DNA of 60,843 nt from Gammaproteobacteria bacterium (GTDB lineage: Bacteria > Pseudomonadota > Gammaproteobacteria > Burkholderiales > Rhodocyclaceae). A model generated the notes under the pieces. That model did not search any database. It had not been told where the DNA came from and saw only the letters and a list, made by a program, of their open reading frames with translations. Shown piece by piece: positions 33,128 to 42,610 of the stretch (positions are counted from its first letter, which is position 1; each line of letters opens with the position of its first letter). The position numbers and the translations under genes were made by a program. The stretch lies in contig JARFTX010000015.1 of assembly GCA_029289265.1 (NCBI GenBank), positions 1-60,843 on the forward strand, read 5' to 3'.

Positions 33128-36100
33128 TTACTCGACGCGCACGATGCTCCAGCGGCCGGACACGTTGCCGAACGCTGCGAGGTCGCGCATCAGGTAGTCA
33201 CCCTTGATGGCATTGCCGCCGCCCGCGCTCGGGAACACGAAGCTGAAGTGCGTCGCGGCGAGGATGCTCTCCTGGCCCGCCATCCACATGCCGAGCGGGT
33301 TGTGGCCGATGCGCACCGACCCCACGCCGTAGTCCTTGAGCGGGAAACCCAGGGCATCGACGTTTTGCGCGAGGTACGGATCGCGCTGCCACACGTGGCC
33401 GTGCAATCCGAAGGTGCCAGAACGGCTGCCGCCCGAGGCCTGGACCAGGTGGACCCGGAACGGAGAGCCCGCACTGACCCTGAACACCGGCGTCTGGGGA
33501 TCGCCGCCGACCAGCGCGTTGCTGTAGGCCATGTGGGCGTTCGGCACCGCCGCCCAGCCCGCGCCACCGGCGTGCCCGAAGGGTGCGTCCGGAGCCTTGC
33601 CGAAGCGATACCACAGCGGCTCGACCTTGTAGTTCACCGCCATCCCCGAGTTGTCTTTCGGGTCGGCCGGCACACCCAGGCCTTCGGTCGCCATGTTCTC
33701 GACCGAGGTGCCGTCGGCCCAGCGCGGATTCAGGCCCTTGTGCCACTGCACCATGAAGTCGCGGTAAGCGGCCTGGCCCGGAGCCTGCACCGTCGCCGCG
33801 GCCCGCATCGCCACGTCCTCGACCCAGCTCGCGCCGGCCGGATGCACGACCATCGCACCCGACAGCCCTTTCTGCGGCTGCTTGATCTTGTCCGCAGGCA
33901 GCAGGTTGAAGCCGCCGAACTCGACCGGCGTCGCGATCGCGTTGTCGACGTTGCGGTTGGCGTTGTTGCCCTGCCCGGGAACCGGCCGGCCTTCGCGGCG
34001 GATGTCGCCCGCGTAGTACTGGTAGGTCCGCGTCGGGAACACACCGGTGTTGCCGGCGCGCGGCGGCACGGTCTGGACCGGATTCACGCCGACGTTGGCG
34101 CCGTCGGAGCGGGTCACGTCCGTCGCGAGCAGTTGCGCGTGCAGGCCGACGTGGGCGGACGGACGCATCAGGTTGTTGTTGAAGCTCGTCGTGCCCTGCG
34201 GGTTGAAGCGGTCGCGGATCACGATCGGCGCGTGCAGCAGGTGGTTGGGCAGATCGGGCATCGCCGCCGGCAGCCGGTTCTCGAGTGTGATGTTGATGCA
34301 GTCGCCGGCCGCAGCACGCAGCACCAGCGGCTCCACCGGCACGTCGGTGCGCAGCCTTCCGGTCGCCGGATCGAGATCCGACTTGCGCACGTACAGGATC
34401 GCGGTCGGGTCGTGCAGCGGGCCCGACTTGCCGCCGATGGTGGTCTGGTTGCCGTCCTCGCCTATCACGGTCGCGGCCGGGATCTGCGTCGGACGCGAGT
34501 TGTACACCAGCGTGCCGCCGTTCGGGTTGAGCGGCGCGCCCACGTGCATCCCGTCGGAGCCCGGCTGGCCGATCGTCAGGCCGAGCGGGTTGGGCAGGAT
34601 GTCGTTGGCGAGCGCGACCACGACCTCGTAGTTGCGCTGCGGCGTCGGCCGGGTGCCCGGACCCACCGGGTTGGGCGACGTGATCGGGCACACGCCGTTG
34701 AACGCGATGGTGTTGCGCACCGCCACCGGCCGCGGGTTGTTCGGCAGCGGGAAGAGGTCCGGCTGCGGCGTCGTGTAGTTGCGCAGGATGCCCCAGGCAC
34801 CGTTCCAGTAGCCTTCCAGCGCGGAGTCGACCGCATACAGGTAGTCGGCGATCGGGCTGGCCGCGTTCGCAGTCATCACCATCGGCGTCATGAACGAGTA
34901 CTGCTCGGAGATCCCCGCCTGCTGGGCATTGCGCCAGCCGGAATTGGGCGCCTGGCCATGGCCGGAACCCGACTGCAGCCACTTCACCCCATGGATCGAG
35001 ATGTTGTGCTCCTCTTCCTGGCCGCCGGCCTGCACCCGGATGCGGACGTTGTCGCCCGAGTAGGTGCGCAGCAGCGGCGTGAAGGGATCGCCCGGGAGAT
35101 CGCCCGCCTTGTTGATGTGCGGCGGGAAGGTGGTGACGCCGCCGGTCGGGCCGGTCACCTGCTTGATCGCGCTCGGCGCCAGGTTCATCAGCGGGATCGC
35201 CCGGTCGGTGCGGCTCTGGAAGGCGTAGGCGAGGTCACCCGCGAGCCCCGCGGCCTGCATGCCCGGCTTGCCGTCCGGCCCGATGCGGTTCGGGTCATAG
35301 ACGCGCAGCGCCAGCGGCTCGTTGCGGTAGTTCACCACGAAGATGCCGGGGTCGTCGGCGGTGATCGCCTCCGGGCACGGACGCGTCGGGCAGCCGACCT
35401 TCTGGCCGCCGGCGACCGCGATCTGCAGGTCGGGGAACGCACCCGCGACCGTCTTCTTCGCCGGCGGGTTGATCGCGTAGCGGAAGCTGTCCGGTCCGAT
35501 CGGATACTTGGTCCGGTCGATGACGCCATCCGGGCCGACGCCGACATAGACGCCCGGCTCGTAGGCGTGCTGGAAGTCCGAGTACTGCAGGTAGAACTCG
35601 CGGTAGCTGTCGTTCTGGCCGTTGCCGGTGATGTCGCCCGTGGCGATCACCGCCTGCCACGAGGTCGGACCGCCGTCGAAGCGGGCCTGTGCGTTGTAGA
35701 GCAGCTCGCCGGTCTCGGAATGGAACCAGGTCGAGCCCGCCGGTTGCGTCAGCACCGTCGCGTACAGACCGTTCTGCTGCGCCGTCGAGGGCGTGTAGTG
35801 GTCGTGCGTGAAGATGTTGCCGAGGCCGCGGTCGATGTTGTGCGTGTTGAGGATCGGGTCGGCGAACCAGCGCTGCATGGTGGTGCGCGCGCCCATCCAG
35901 TCGGGCCGGCCGAACTGGCCGAAGTACGGGTGCGCCTTCTCGGTCGGGCAGGCGCCCGTGCCGTTGCGCGCATCGTTCTCGGTGCAGTGGTTGAAGTGGC
36001 GGATCGCGTGGATGCGCTCGACCACCGCGCCCGGGGCGAGCGTGCCGTCCTCGTAGTTCCAGCCGTTGGCCGCGCCGTCGGTGGTGGAGAGGTCCCACTT

Positions 36101-38944
36101 CGGCAGGTGGATGTGCTGGCCCACGATGTCGGTCGGCGTGCGGATCTGATAGTCGTCGAGCTCGTAGAACTCGGGAATCAGCGTGGTGTGGTAGTACATC
36201 GCGCAGTCGAAGGTGTTGAGCCTCATCACCAGCGGCTCGGGCGGCTGCTGCTTGTTGATGACCGGCCAGACGTCCTGCCACAGCGCGATGATGCGCTGCT
36301 GCGGGAAGTGGTAGCCGGCCTTGTTCAACACCACGTCGAACTGGATGTTGGCACCCTTATAGACGCGCGGGTTGTCGGCGCTGAACGGCGAGTTGCCGGA
36401 GAAATTCATCTGGCCGTCGGCCGTGAAGTACTGCCCGGTGGTACCGCTGGTCAGATGCACCTGCCGGTCATCGACGCAGGGCTCGGCGAACGGCGAACCG
36501 GCCATCGGCTTGGCACCGTTTGTGCGGAACGCGCCCGGCTGCACGCTACCATCCGGGAAGATCTTGAAGCTCGCGTGCTCGGGCTTGGCATGGAAAGCCA
36601 TGGCGGCCTGCTCGGCGTCGGTGCCTTCCTCGGGGAAGTAGATCGGCTTGGCCGCGGTCACCACAACCTTCATGTCGAGCGGACTGACGGTCACGGCGGC
36701 GGTACCGCCCGAAGCGCGACCATCGAGCGTATGGCGCGGCAAGCCGCCGTCCCAGCCACGGGCCTGGGCCGGATCGAGCGCGGACCATAGATCCTTGCCG
36801 GTATCACGCAATTGCTGGGCTTTCTCCGCCGTCAGCATGTCGAGCGGGGGGGTGGGCGGACGCTGACCGACCGAAGTCTCGATGCCCGCGACCCAGAACG
36901 GGAAGCCGGGGTTCTTCAGCGTGCCGTCGGCGTTGTAGTTGGCCGGGCTGCGGTCGATCTTCGCGACCGAACCGACGATAGTGCGAACAATTTCCTCGAC
37001 CATCTGGACCTGGCCGCGGATGCGACGCTCGACCAACTGGGTCCGCTCGACCACACGCGGCTCCACGGTGACCTTTCCAGGCATCGGCGGCAGCGCCTTG
37101 CCGGGCAGCGGCACGATGGCCGGGATCGGCGCACCCACGACCAACTCGCCGTCGGGATAGGCACGCGCACCGGGGGCCGGGGTACCGTCACGAAGTGCGA
37201 ATGGACGCGAGTGGAAACCCGGAGTCATGTTGCTGCGGCGGGGTAGCGCCTCGTTCGAGACGGCAAGCTTGGTACCCTCTTCGAACGTATCGGAGATTCG
37301 CCACATGTACCACATGCCCTGGGCAAAGTGCGGGTAGAAGTGGCAGTGGAAGATCGCGTCACCGGCCGAACGGTTTCGGTTGCCGGAGCCGCCGAAGGCG
37401 ATTTCGTAGGTATACGTCGAGCCGGGACCGATGCCCTGGGCGTCGAGGTAGTTCGAGTTGTCGTCGTTCGGGTTGAACAGCCACTGGTGGTTGTGCAGGT
37501 GGAAGATGTGCATCTCGTGACCGAAATGCGTGTTGCGGAACTTCACGAAGTCGCCGACGTAGCTGTGATGGACGTTGGCCGGATCGTGCGGGTAAAGCGC
37601 CTTGGTGGCCTTGATGCCGGTCGTCCCCGGCGGGGGCGCCTGGCCCGGCAGCAGGCCCTCGAGACCGACGTTGGCCGGCACGTCGACGAGCTGCGCGGCA
37701 TCGCCCACCACGTAGGCCGTGAGGAAGAACTCCTCGTAGGCGCAGGCGAGGCAGTCGTGCATCGGGCCCACGCCGAGGCGGTTCGCCACGATCTCGGAGC
37801 CGATGCCGCCGGAGCCGTAGTTGATCATGAAGGCGTCGCGCGTGGGCTTCAGCACATGTCCGAACACCGGGTCGTTGAAGAAGCCCGGGAAGGCCTGCGC
37901 CGCGGCAACCTCGTCATGCCACATCGAGGAGAAGTCGCGGAACGGCTCGAGCCGGTTCGGGTAGGCCGGATTGCGCTTGCCCTGGCTCTCGAGCGGATAG
38001 GTCGAGGGCGGGAAGCTGCCGTCGGCATTGGGCCCCATCACGATGGTGTCGCCGTCGCTATGCACGATGCGGTTGCCGTTGACGGTGGCGAGGACGGGCT
38101 TGCCGGCCTTGCCTTCGGAGATCCACGGCTCGACGTTGGGGTAGCGCGCCTCGTAGTTGATGATGGGCTGCCCGGCCGGGGTGCGTCCGACCGTGGCGAG
38201 TCGCATCTCCTCCTCGGTCACCGCATTGCGGTAGTTGCGGCCGCCCTTGGGCACGACCACCACGCTACCGAACAGGCCGTTCGAAATGTTGCCTGCGGTG
38301 CCGTCGGCGCCGAAGGTCGCGCCATAACTGACCACGCCGTAGGCGCCTTCCTTGGCGCCGTAAAGCGTGTACGACCGCGTGCCGCCGGGGGCTGCGAGCG
38401 AGTTGGGGTTCGCGCCGACGTAGCCTGAGATGTCGGAGATCGCATTGACCGCCTCCATGCCCTGCACGTTGAAGCCCGCCATGCGATCGGCGACCTGGTC
38501 GTTGATCTGCATCTGCGGCACCGGCGCGTTGCGCGGGTTGGCGACGGCCGTCAGCAGGTTCCTGAAGTTCACCTGGAGGCACTCGCCCTCGGCGATCTTC
38601 AGCACGATCGGGCGGGGCCGCTTGTCCGGCCGCAGCTGGACCTTGCCCGGCACCGCCGCACCGCCGCGCGTGAGCGGGGTGTTGGTGTCGGTGTTGATCA
38701 CGTCGTCCTCGAGCGCGAAGATCATGCCGTTGATGTTCTGCGCGCCGAGGCGGTTGAACATCAGCGGTTGATCGATCGCCACCACATTGGCGACCAGCGT
38801 GCGCTCGCACGAGATCGCGGCGTTCGCGTTCTGGCCGGTGGCGAGTGCCGCCCCCATCAGCACGAACAACCCGCCGAGCCGCGCGAGCCGGGTCATGTCC
38901 CCGGCTCCGCGACCCGACTTCAGCTTCCATTCTGCATGTCTCAT
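33128..38944 (-). CDS. Giant secreted multicopper oxidase, MnxG/MofA-like
   Basis: The 1938-residue protein has a signal peptide (cleavage near NANA) and many cupredoxin domains. Copper-site motifs are spread along it: EMHIFHLHNHQW near residue 480, IFHCHFYPHFAQGMW near 535, VGQHIHLPKWD near 945, FTHDHYTPS near 1048, EEHNISIHGVKW near 1315 and GLHGHVWQ near 1850. The size and the QHIHL-type sites point to the very large oxidases of Mn(II)-oxidising proteobacteria. GGGAG precedes the ATG at 38944; the upstream ATG 21 codons earlier is rejected. It has its own sigma-54 promoter and dyads and is flanked by copper, folding and secretion genes. The Mn(II) substrate is family-based inference. Confidence 0.93.
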   Translation of the reverse strand: MRHAEWKLKSGRGAGDMTRLARLGGLFVLMGAALATGQNANAAISCERTLVANVVAIDQPLMFNRLGAQNINGMIFALEDDVINTDTNTPLTRGGAAVPGKVQLRPDKRPRPIVLKIAEGECLQVNFRNLLTAVANPRNAPVPQMQINDQVADRMAGFNVQGMEAVNAISDISGYVGANPNSLAAPGGTRSYTLYGAKEGAYGVVSYGATFGADGTAGNISNGLFGSVVVVPKGGRNYRNAVTEEEMRLATVGRTPAGQPIINYEARYPNVEPWISEGKAGKPVLATVNGNRIVHSDGDTIVMGPNADGSFPPSTYPLESQGKRNPAYPNRLEPFRDFSSMWHDEVAAAQAFPGFFNDPVFGHVLKPTRDAFMINYGSGGIGSEIVANRLGVGPMHDCLACAYEEFFLTAYVVGDAAQLVDVPANVGLEGLLPGQAPPPGTTGIKATKALYPHDPANVHHSYVGDFVKFRNTHFGHEMHIFHLHNHQWLFNPNDDNSNYLDAQGIGPGSTYTYEIAFGGSGNRNRSAGDAIFHCHFYPHFAQGMWYMWRISDTFEEGTKLAVSNEALPRRSNMTPGFHSRPFALRDGTPAPGARAYPDGELVVGAPIPAIVPLPGKALPPMPGKVTVEPRVVERTQLVERRIRGQVQMVEEIVRTIVGSVAKIDRSPANYNADGTLKNPGFPFWVAGIETSVGQRPPTPPLDMLTAEKAQQLRDTGKDLWSALDPAQARGWDGGLPRHTLDGRASGGTAAVTVSPLDMKVVVTAAKPIYFPEEGTDAEQAAMAFHAKPEHASFKIFPDGSVQPGAFRTNGAKPMAGSPFAEPCVDDRQVHLTSGTTGQYFTADGQMNFSGNSPFSADNPRVYKGANIQFDVVLNKAGYHFPQQRIIALWQDVWPVINKQQPPEPLVMRLNTFDCAMYYHTTLIPEFYELDDYQIRTPTDIVGQHIHLPKWDLSTTDGAANGWNYEDGTLAPGAVVERIHAIRHFNHCTENDARNGTGACPTEKAHPYFGQFGRPDWMGARTTMQRWFADPILNTHNIDRGLGNIFTHDHYTPSTAQQNGLYATVLTQPAGSTWFHSETGELLYNAQARFDGGPTSWQAVIATGDITGNGQNDSYREFYLQYSDFQHAYEPGVYVGVGPDGVIDRTKYPIGPDSFRYAINPPAKKTVAGAFPDLQIAVAGGQKVGCPTRPCPEAITADDPGIFVVNYRNEPLALRVYDPNRIGPDGKPGMQAAGLAGDLAYAFQSRTDRAIPLMNLAPSAIKQVTGPTGGVTTFPPHINKAGDLPGDPFTPLLRTYSGDNVRIRVQAGGQEEEHNISIHGVKWLQSGSGHGQAPNSGWRNAQQAGISEQYSFMTPMVMTANAASPIADYLYAVDSALEGYWNGAWGILRNYTTPQPDLFPLPNNPRPVAVRNTIAFNGVCPITSPNPVGPGTRPTPQRNYEVVVALANDILPNPLGLTIGQPGSDGMHVGAPLNPNGGTLVYNSRPTQIPAATVIGEDGNQTTIGGKSGPLHDPTAILYVRKSDLDPATGRLRTDVPVEPLVLRAAAGDCINITLENRLPAAMPDLPNHLLHAPIVIRDRFNPQGTTSFNNNLMRPSAHVGLHAQLLATDVTRSDGANVGVNPVQTVPPRAGNTGVFPTRTYQYYAGDIRREGRPVPGQGNNANRNVDNAIATPVEFGGFNLLPADKIKQPQKGLSGAMVVHPAGASWVEDVAMRAAATVQAPGQAAYRDFMVQWHKGLNPRWADGTSVENMATEGLGVPADPKDNSGMAVNYKVEPLWYRFGKAPDAPFGHAGGAGWAAVPNAHMAYSNALVGGDPQTPVFRVSAGSPFRVHLVQASGGSRSGTFGLHGHVWQRDPYLAQNVDALGFPLKDYGVGSVRIGHNPLGMWMAGQESILAATHFSFVFPSAGGGNAIKGDYLMRDLAAFGNVSGRWSIVRVE

Positions 38945-39075
38945 CGGTGTTCTCCCTCGTTCGAAACGACCGGATGTCTCTCGATCCCCTTGTTCTTGTC
39001 TCATCACACCCCCCGAGCATCGAATTCACATACGGCCAGCACGGACGCATGTGCGGTTTTCCCTGCACGGGCCAA

Positions 39076-39091
39076 AGCAAGGTGCATACCA
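39076..39091 (-). promoter_or_regulatory. Sigma-54 promoter of the giant oxidase
   Basis: Minus strand TGGTATGCACCTTGCT: GG and GC invariant, 10 bases apart, full TTGC -12 element, weaker -24 element. Leader about 120 bases. Confidence 0.78.
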
Positions 39092-39143
39092 TTTTTCTTT
39101 CAACCGTTTTTTCAATGCGTTACAACTTGCCGGCAAATGGATC

Positions 39144-39190
39144 GGGGAGACTTCCCCAGCCGATTCCCCACTTTTCCCCAGTCACTGGGC
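39144..39190. promoter_or_regulatory. GGGGA/TCCCC dyad cluster upstream of the oxidase promoter
   Basis: GGGGAGACTTCCCC (39144-39157) is followed by two further TTCCCCA tracts, 50-100 bp upstream of the -24 element. The 38944-39534 region between the divergent oxidase and gspG genes holds two promoters, two dyad clusters and one CRP-type box, and no gene. Confidence 0.72.
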
Positions 39191-39268
39191 ACCCCCAGCA
39201 GGGCTCGGGGATTGACGGGTGCGAACCTATGCAAAAGTCCTGTCCAGACCTCGCTACAACCGAAACAT

Positions 39269-39284
39269 CGTGAGATAAATCACA
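39269..39284. promoter_or_regulatory. CRP-type palindrome between oxidase and gspG
   Basis: CGTGAGATAAATCACA; centrally placed, so it could serve either direction. Confidence 0.62.
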
Positions 39285-39373
39285 CCTTGCAACATCTCGC
39301 GCACCGTGTATGGGCATAGTTCGCAGCGGGACGGACCCTCCGGACAGCGGCCCCGAGAGGCTTTCCCCACCAC

Positions 39374-39388
39374 TGGGGAAATTCCCCA
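39374..39388. promoter_or_regulatory. Perfect TGGGGAA-A-TTCCCCA palindrome upstream of gspG
   Basis: TGGGGAAATTCCCCA is the cleanest member of the dyad family, flanked on both sides by further TTCCCCAC tracts, 55 bp upstream of a probable sigma-54 promoter. Confidence 0.75.
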
Positions 39389-39442
39389 CTCTTCCCCACC
39401 CCGCTTCGCCGACTGGCACCCCATTTCGGGTACTCCGGGGCG

Positions 39443-39458
39443 CGGCGTGAATCTTGCC
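39443..39458 (+). promoter_or_regulatory. Probable sigma-54 promoter of gspG
   Basis: CGGCGTGAATCTTGCC keeps GG-N10-GC and the TTGC element; the -24 part is imperfect. A sigma-70 alternative, TTGACG-N18-TACACT, lies just downstream (39469-39498), so the assignment is not settled. Confidence 0.55.
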
Positions 39459-39533
39459 TGCCCTGGCTTGACGCTCTAGCGACCCCATCCCTACACTGTC
39501 CGGCACATGACGCTGGAACAAGGAAGCAAGCCC

Positions 39534-39965
39534 ATGCACCTTCGTCTCAACTCCCCCAGGCTGCAGCGTGGCTTCACGCTTCTCGAACTGCTGGTCGTGC
39601 TGGTGGTTCTGGGCCTTCTCGCCGGCATCGTTGCCCCGAAGTACTTCACCCAGCTCGGCAAGTCCGAGGTCAAGGTCGCGCAAGCGCAGATAGAGGGCCT
39701 GGCCAAGGCGCTCGACCTCTACCGGCTCGACACCGGGCGCTACCCCACGACCGAGCAGGGCCTCGCAGCGCTGATCTCTCAGCCGCCCGACGAGCCCAAA
39801 TGGGGCGGCCCATACCTGCAACGGGGTCTGCCGCAGGATCCATGGGGCCGCGACTACGTCTACCGCGCGCCCGGCGAGTTCGGCGACTACGATCTGCTCT
39901 CGCTGGGCCGCGACGGCCAGCCCGGCGGCGACGGCGAAAACGCCGACATCACGAGCTGGCAGTAG
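39534..39965 (+). CDS. gspG: GspG-type major pseudopilin
   Basis: A 143-residue protein with the prepilin cleavage site after Gly13 (RG-FTLLELLVVLVVLGLL, Glu5 present), the GspG signature GRYPTTEQGLAALI, and the C-terminal calcium-loop region GDGENADITSW. This is the canonical major pseudopilin of type II secretion. AAGGAAG precedes the ATG at 39534. It is followed 12 bp later by gspF; the rest of the machine is 13 kb away at 18-26 kb. Confidence 0.95.
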   Translation: MHLRLNSPRLQRGFTLLELLVVLVVLGLLAGIVAPKYFTQLGKSEVKVAQAQIEGLAKALDLYRLDTGRYPTTEQGLAALISQPPDEPKWGGPYLQRGLPQDPWGRDYVYRAPGEFGDYDLLSLGRDGQPGGDGENADITSWQ

Positions 39966-39977
39966 GGTCGCGCCGCG

Positions 39978-41168
39978 ATGCGCTTTCAGGTCAAGGGGGT
40001 GCGCAAGGATGCGGGCGTGGTCTCGCTGGTGCTGGACGCGCCCAATCGCATCGAAGCGCTGCGGATGGCCGAGCACCAGGGCCTGCGCGTGCTTACCCTG
40101 CGAGCCGAGCAGAAGCTCGCCGCGCTGCGGTGGCGGCGCACGGAGGCGTTTCCGCTGGTGCTGTTCAGCCAGGAGCTGGCGACCCTGCTCAACGCGGGGC
40201 TCGCCCTGATCGACGCCCTGGAGAGCCTCGCCGAGAAGGAATCCGACCCTCACGCCCGCAAGACCCTCGCCGACCTGGTTCGCCTTCTCTACGAGGGCAA
40301 GTCGTTCTCGCAGGCACTGGCGACCTGCCCCGAAGTCTTCCCGGAGCTGTATGTAGCACTCGTGCAGTCGAGCGAGAAGACCGGCGCCGTCGGCGACGCG
40401 CTGGGCCGCTATGTGGCCTACCGGACGCGCGTCGACGAGGTGCGGCAGAAGGTCGTGAGCGCATCGGTCTATCCCGTGCTGCTCTTCGTCGTGGGCTGCG
40501 GCGTCCTGCTCTTTCTGGTCGGTTACGTCGTGCCGCGCTTCAGCCTGGTGTTCGAGGACATGGGCTCCGAGCTGCCGTGGCTGTCACGCGCGCTGATGGG
40601 TCTGGGCCAATTTCTCCACGCCAATCAGGGCGCGGTGTTCGGCACCCTCGCCGGTACGCTGATCGGCGTCGCGCTGCTGCTGCGGCAGGATTCGGTGCGC
40701 CGGGCCTTGGGGCGCCTGGTCGAGGCCGTGCCGGCCGCGCGCCACCGCCTCTTCATCTACGAGTTGGCACGCTTCTATCGCTCGCTCGGCATCCTGTTGC
40801 AGGGGGGCATCCCCATCGTCACCGCGATGGGCATGGTGCGGGGTCTGCTCGGTCAGGGCACCCGGGTGCGCCTCGACGGCGCGGCCGAGCGGATTCGTGA
40901 AGGTCAGGCGCTTTCGCAGGCGCTGGAGGAGTTCCGGCTGGCGACGCCGGTGTCGCTGCGCATGCTGCGCGCGGGCGAGCAGTCGGGCAACCTCGGGGCG
41001 ATGATGGAGCGCACCGCGGACTTCTACGACGAGGAGATGTCGCGCTGGATCGACTGGTTCGTGCGCCTGTTCGAGCCGCTCCTGATGACCTTCATAGGTC
41101 TGGTGATCGGGGTCATCGTGGTGCTGATGTATATCCCGATCTTCGAGCTCGCGAGCAGCATCCAGTAG
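39978..41168 (+). CDS. gspF: GspF-type inner-membrane platform protein
   Basis: The 396-residue protein has the duplicated T2SSF domain (FSQELATLLNAGLALIDALE and YELARFYRSLGILLQGGIPI) and three membrane spans near residues 165-190, 215-235 and 365-390, standard for GspF/PilC. It supplies the missing platform subunit of the 18-26 kb operon. Convergent with the response regulator at 41182, only 13 bp apart. Confidence 0.95.
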   Translation: MRFQVKGVRKDAGVVSLVLDAPNRIEALRMAEHQGLRVLTLRAEQKLAALRWRRTEAFPLVLFSQELATLLNAGLALIDALESLAEKESDPHARKTLADLVRLLYEGKSFSQALATCPEVFPELYVALVQSSEKTGAVGDALGRYVAYRTRVDEVRQKVVSASVYPVLLFVVGCGVLLFLVGYVVPRFSLVFEDMGSELPWLSRALMGLGQFLHANQGAVFGTLAGTLIGVALLLRQDSVRRALGRLVEAVPAARHRLFIYELARFYRSLGILLQGGIPIVTAMGMVRGLLGQGTRVRLDGAAERIREGQALSQALEEFRLATPVSLRMLRAGEQSGNLGAMMERTADFYDEEMSRWIDWFVRLFEPLLMTFIGLVIGVIVVLMYIPIFELASSIQ

Positions 41169-41181
41169 CCTGGGGCGGCTT

Positions 41182-42606
41182 TCAGTCCGAGCGTTTGCGC
41201 GGCGGACGTTCCAGCCCGAGCTTCTCGATCCGGTAGCGCAGCATGTCGCGAGTGATTCCGAGCAGGCGCGCGGTCTTGGTGACGTTCCAGTCGGTGCGAT
41301 CGAGCATCTTGAGGACCATCTGCCGCTCGCTCTCGGGCAGGTTCGCGCGGCCTGCCGGGATGGACATGCAGAACTCGTCGACGTCGTGAAAATCGCGCTC
41401 GACGTCGCCCACGAGTCCCGGACAGATCGCCAGTTCGTTCGGCGTGACCAGGCCTCCGCGCGCGAGCAGCACCGTTTGTTCGAGCATGTTGCGCAGCTCG
41501 CGCACGTTTCCGGGCCAGTCGTAGTCCCTTAGCACCTTCTCCGCGGCGGGACTGAACGCCAGGCCCGACTTGCCGTAGCGCCGACCGTGCAGCGCCAGGA
41601 AGTGCCGACCCAGCGCAAGCACGTCCTCGCCCCGCTCGCGCAGCGGCGGCACCTGGATCTGGATGATGCGCAGCCGGAAGAACAGGTCGCTGCGGAACTT
41701 CCCTTCCTGCACCATCTGCTGCAGGTCGCGATTGGTCGCGCTGATGATGCGCAGATTGACCTTGCGCTCCTGCACCGAACCGAGCCGCCGGATCGTCCGG
41801 TCTTCCAGCAGCTTCAGGAGCTTGGCCTGCAGCGCCAGGTCGATCTCGCCGATCTCGTCGAGAAAGAGTGTGCCCCCGTCGGCCGCTTCGACCAGCCCGA
41901 GGCGCCGCTCCTTGGCGTCGGTGAAGGCCCCCTTTTCGTGACCGAAGAGCTCCGCCTCGAGCAGGTGCGAGGGGATCGAGGCGCAATTGACCTCGACGAA
42001 GGGCTTGGCCTTGCGCGCGCCGTCGAAATGCAGCGCCCGCGCCACCAGTTCCTTGCCTGTACCGGTCTCCCCGTTGATCAGTACCACCGGCAAATTGTCG
42101 TCGGCCATGTGCCGCTCGGCCTCGAGCAACTGCCCGATCATCGCCTTCATCGCCTGCATCGGCCGGGAGGTGCCGATCATCGCATCGAGGCTCGCATCGC
42201 GCGCCTCGCGGCCCTGGTAGAAGGAGAGCTGCCGCTCCAGACTGCGGCTGCCGAGCGCCTTCTCGATCAGGACGCGCACCTCTGCGAGCACGACCGGCTT
42301 GGTCAGGTAGTCGAACGCGCCCGCCTTCATCGCATTGACGGCGCACTGGACGTTGCCTTCGCCGGTGATCATGATGACCTTGGTCTGCGGGTCGGCCGAG
42401 ACCATGCGGCGGATCAGCTCCGTTCCGCTCAGCCCGGGCAGCCCCTGATCGGTCAGGACCACGTCCGGCTGCACCGCGTCGAAATCGGCCAACGCGGATT
42501 CCGCCGAGTCGTAGACGTGGGCCGACCACTGGTTGCGCTCCAGGTAGGCCCGAAGATTGTCTGCAAGCAGCGGGTCGTCCTCGACGACCATGATGTTCAC
42601 GGCCAT
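41182..42606 (-). CDS. Sigma-54-dependent response regulator (NtrC family, MnxR-like role proposed)
   Basis: The 474-residue protein has a receiver with Asp53 in [10 protein letters not shown], an AAA+ domain with Walker A GETGTGKE and Walker [12 protein letters not shown], and a Fis-type helix-turn-helix ([20 protein letters not shown]). The sigma-54 contact loop reads GAFTDA (near residue 227) in place of the usual GAFTGA. It overlaps or abuts the end of the kinase gene at 42611; ATG 42606 with GGTGAG upstream is preferred. Together with that kinase it is the leading candidate to bind the GGGGAA dyads. Confidence 0.93.
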   Translation of the reverse strand: MAVNIMVVEDDPLLADNLRAYLERNQWSAHVYDSAESALADFDAVQPDVVLTDQGLPGLSGTELIRRMVSADPQTKVIMITGEGNVQCAVNAMKAGAFDYLTKPVVLAEVRVLIEKALGSRSLERQLSFYQGREARDASLDAMIGTSRPMQAMKAMIGQLLEAERHMADDNLPVVLINGETGTGKELVARALHFDGARKAKPFVEVNCASIPSHLLEAELFGHEKGAFTDAKERRLGLVEAADGGTLFLDEIGEIDLALQAKLLKLLEDRTIRRLGSVQERKVNLRIISATNRDLQQMVQEGKFRSDLFFRLRIIQIQVPPLRERGEDVLALGRHFLALHGRRYGKSGLAFSPAAEKVLRDYDWPGNVRELRNMLEQTVLLARGGLVTPNELAICPGLVGDVERDFHDVDEFCMSIPAGRANLPESERQMVLKMLDRTDWNVTKTARLLGITRDMLRYRIEKLGLERPPRKRSD

Positions 42607-42610
42607 CGAT

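Noticed and set aside
32879-36790. 1303-codon plus-strand frame opposite the giant oxidase
   Set aside because: Shadow of the oxidase gene: low-complexity Arg/Val/His-rich translation with no domain.
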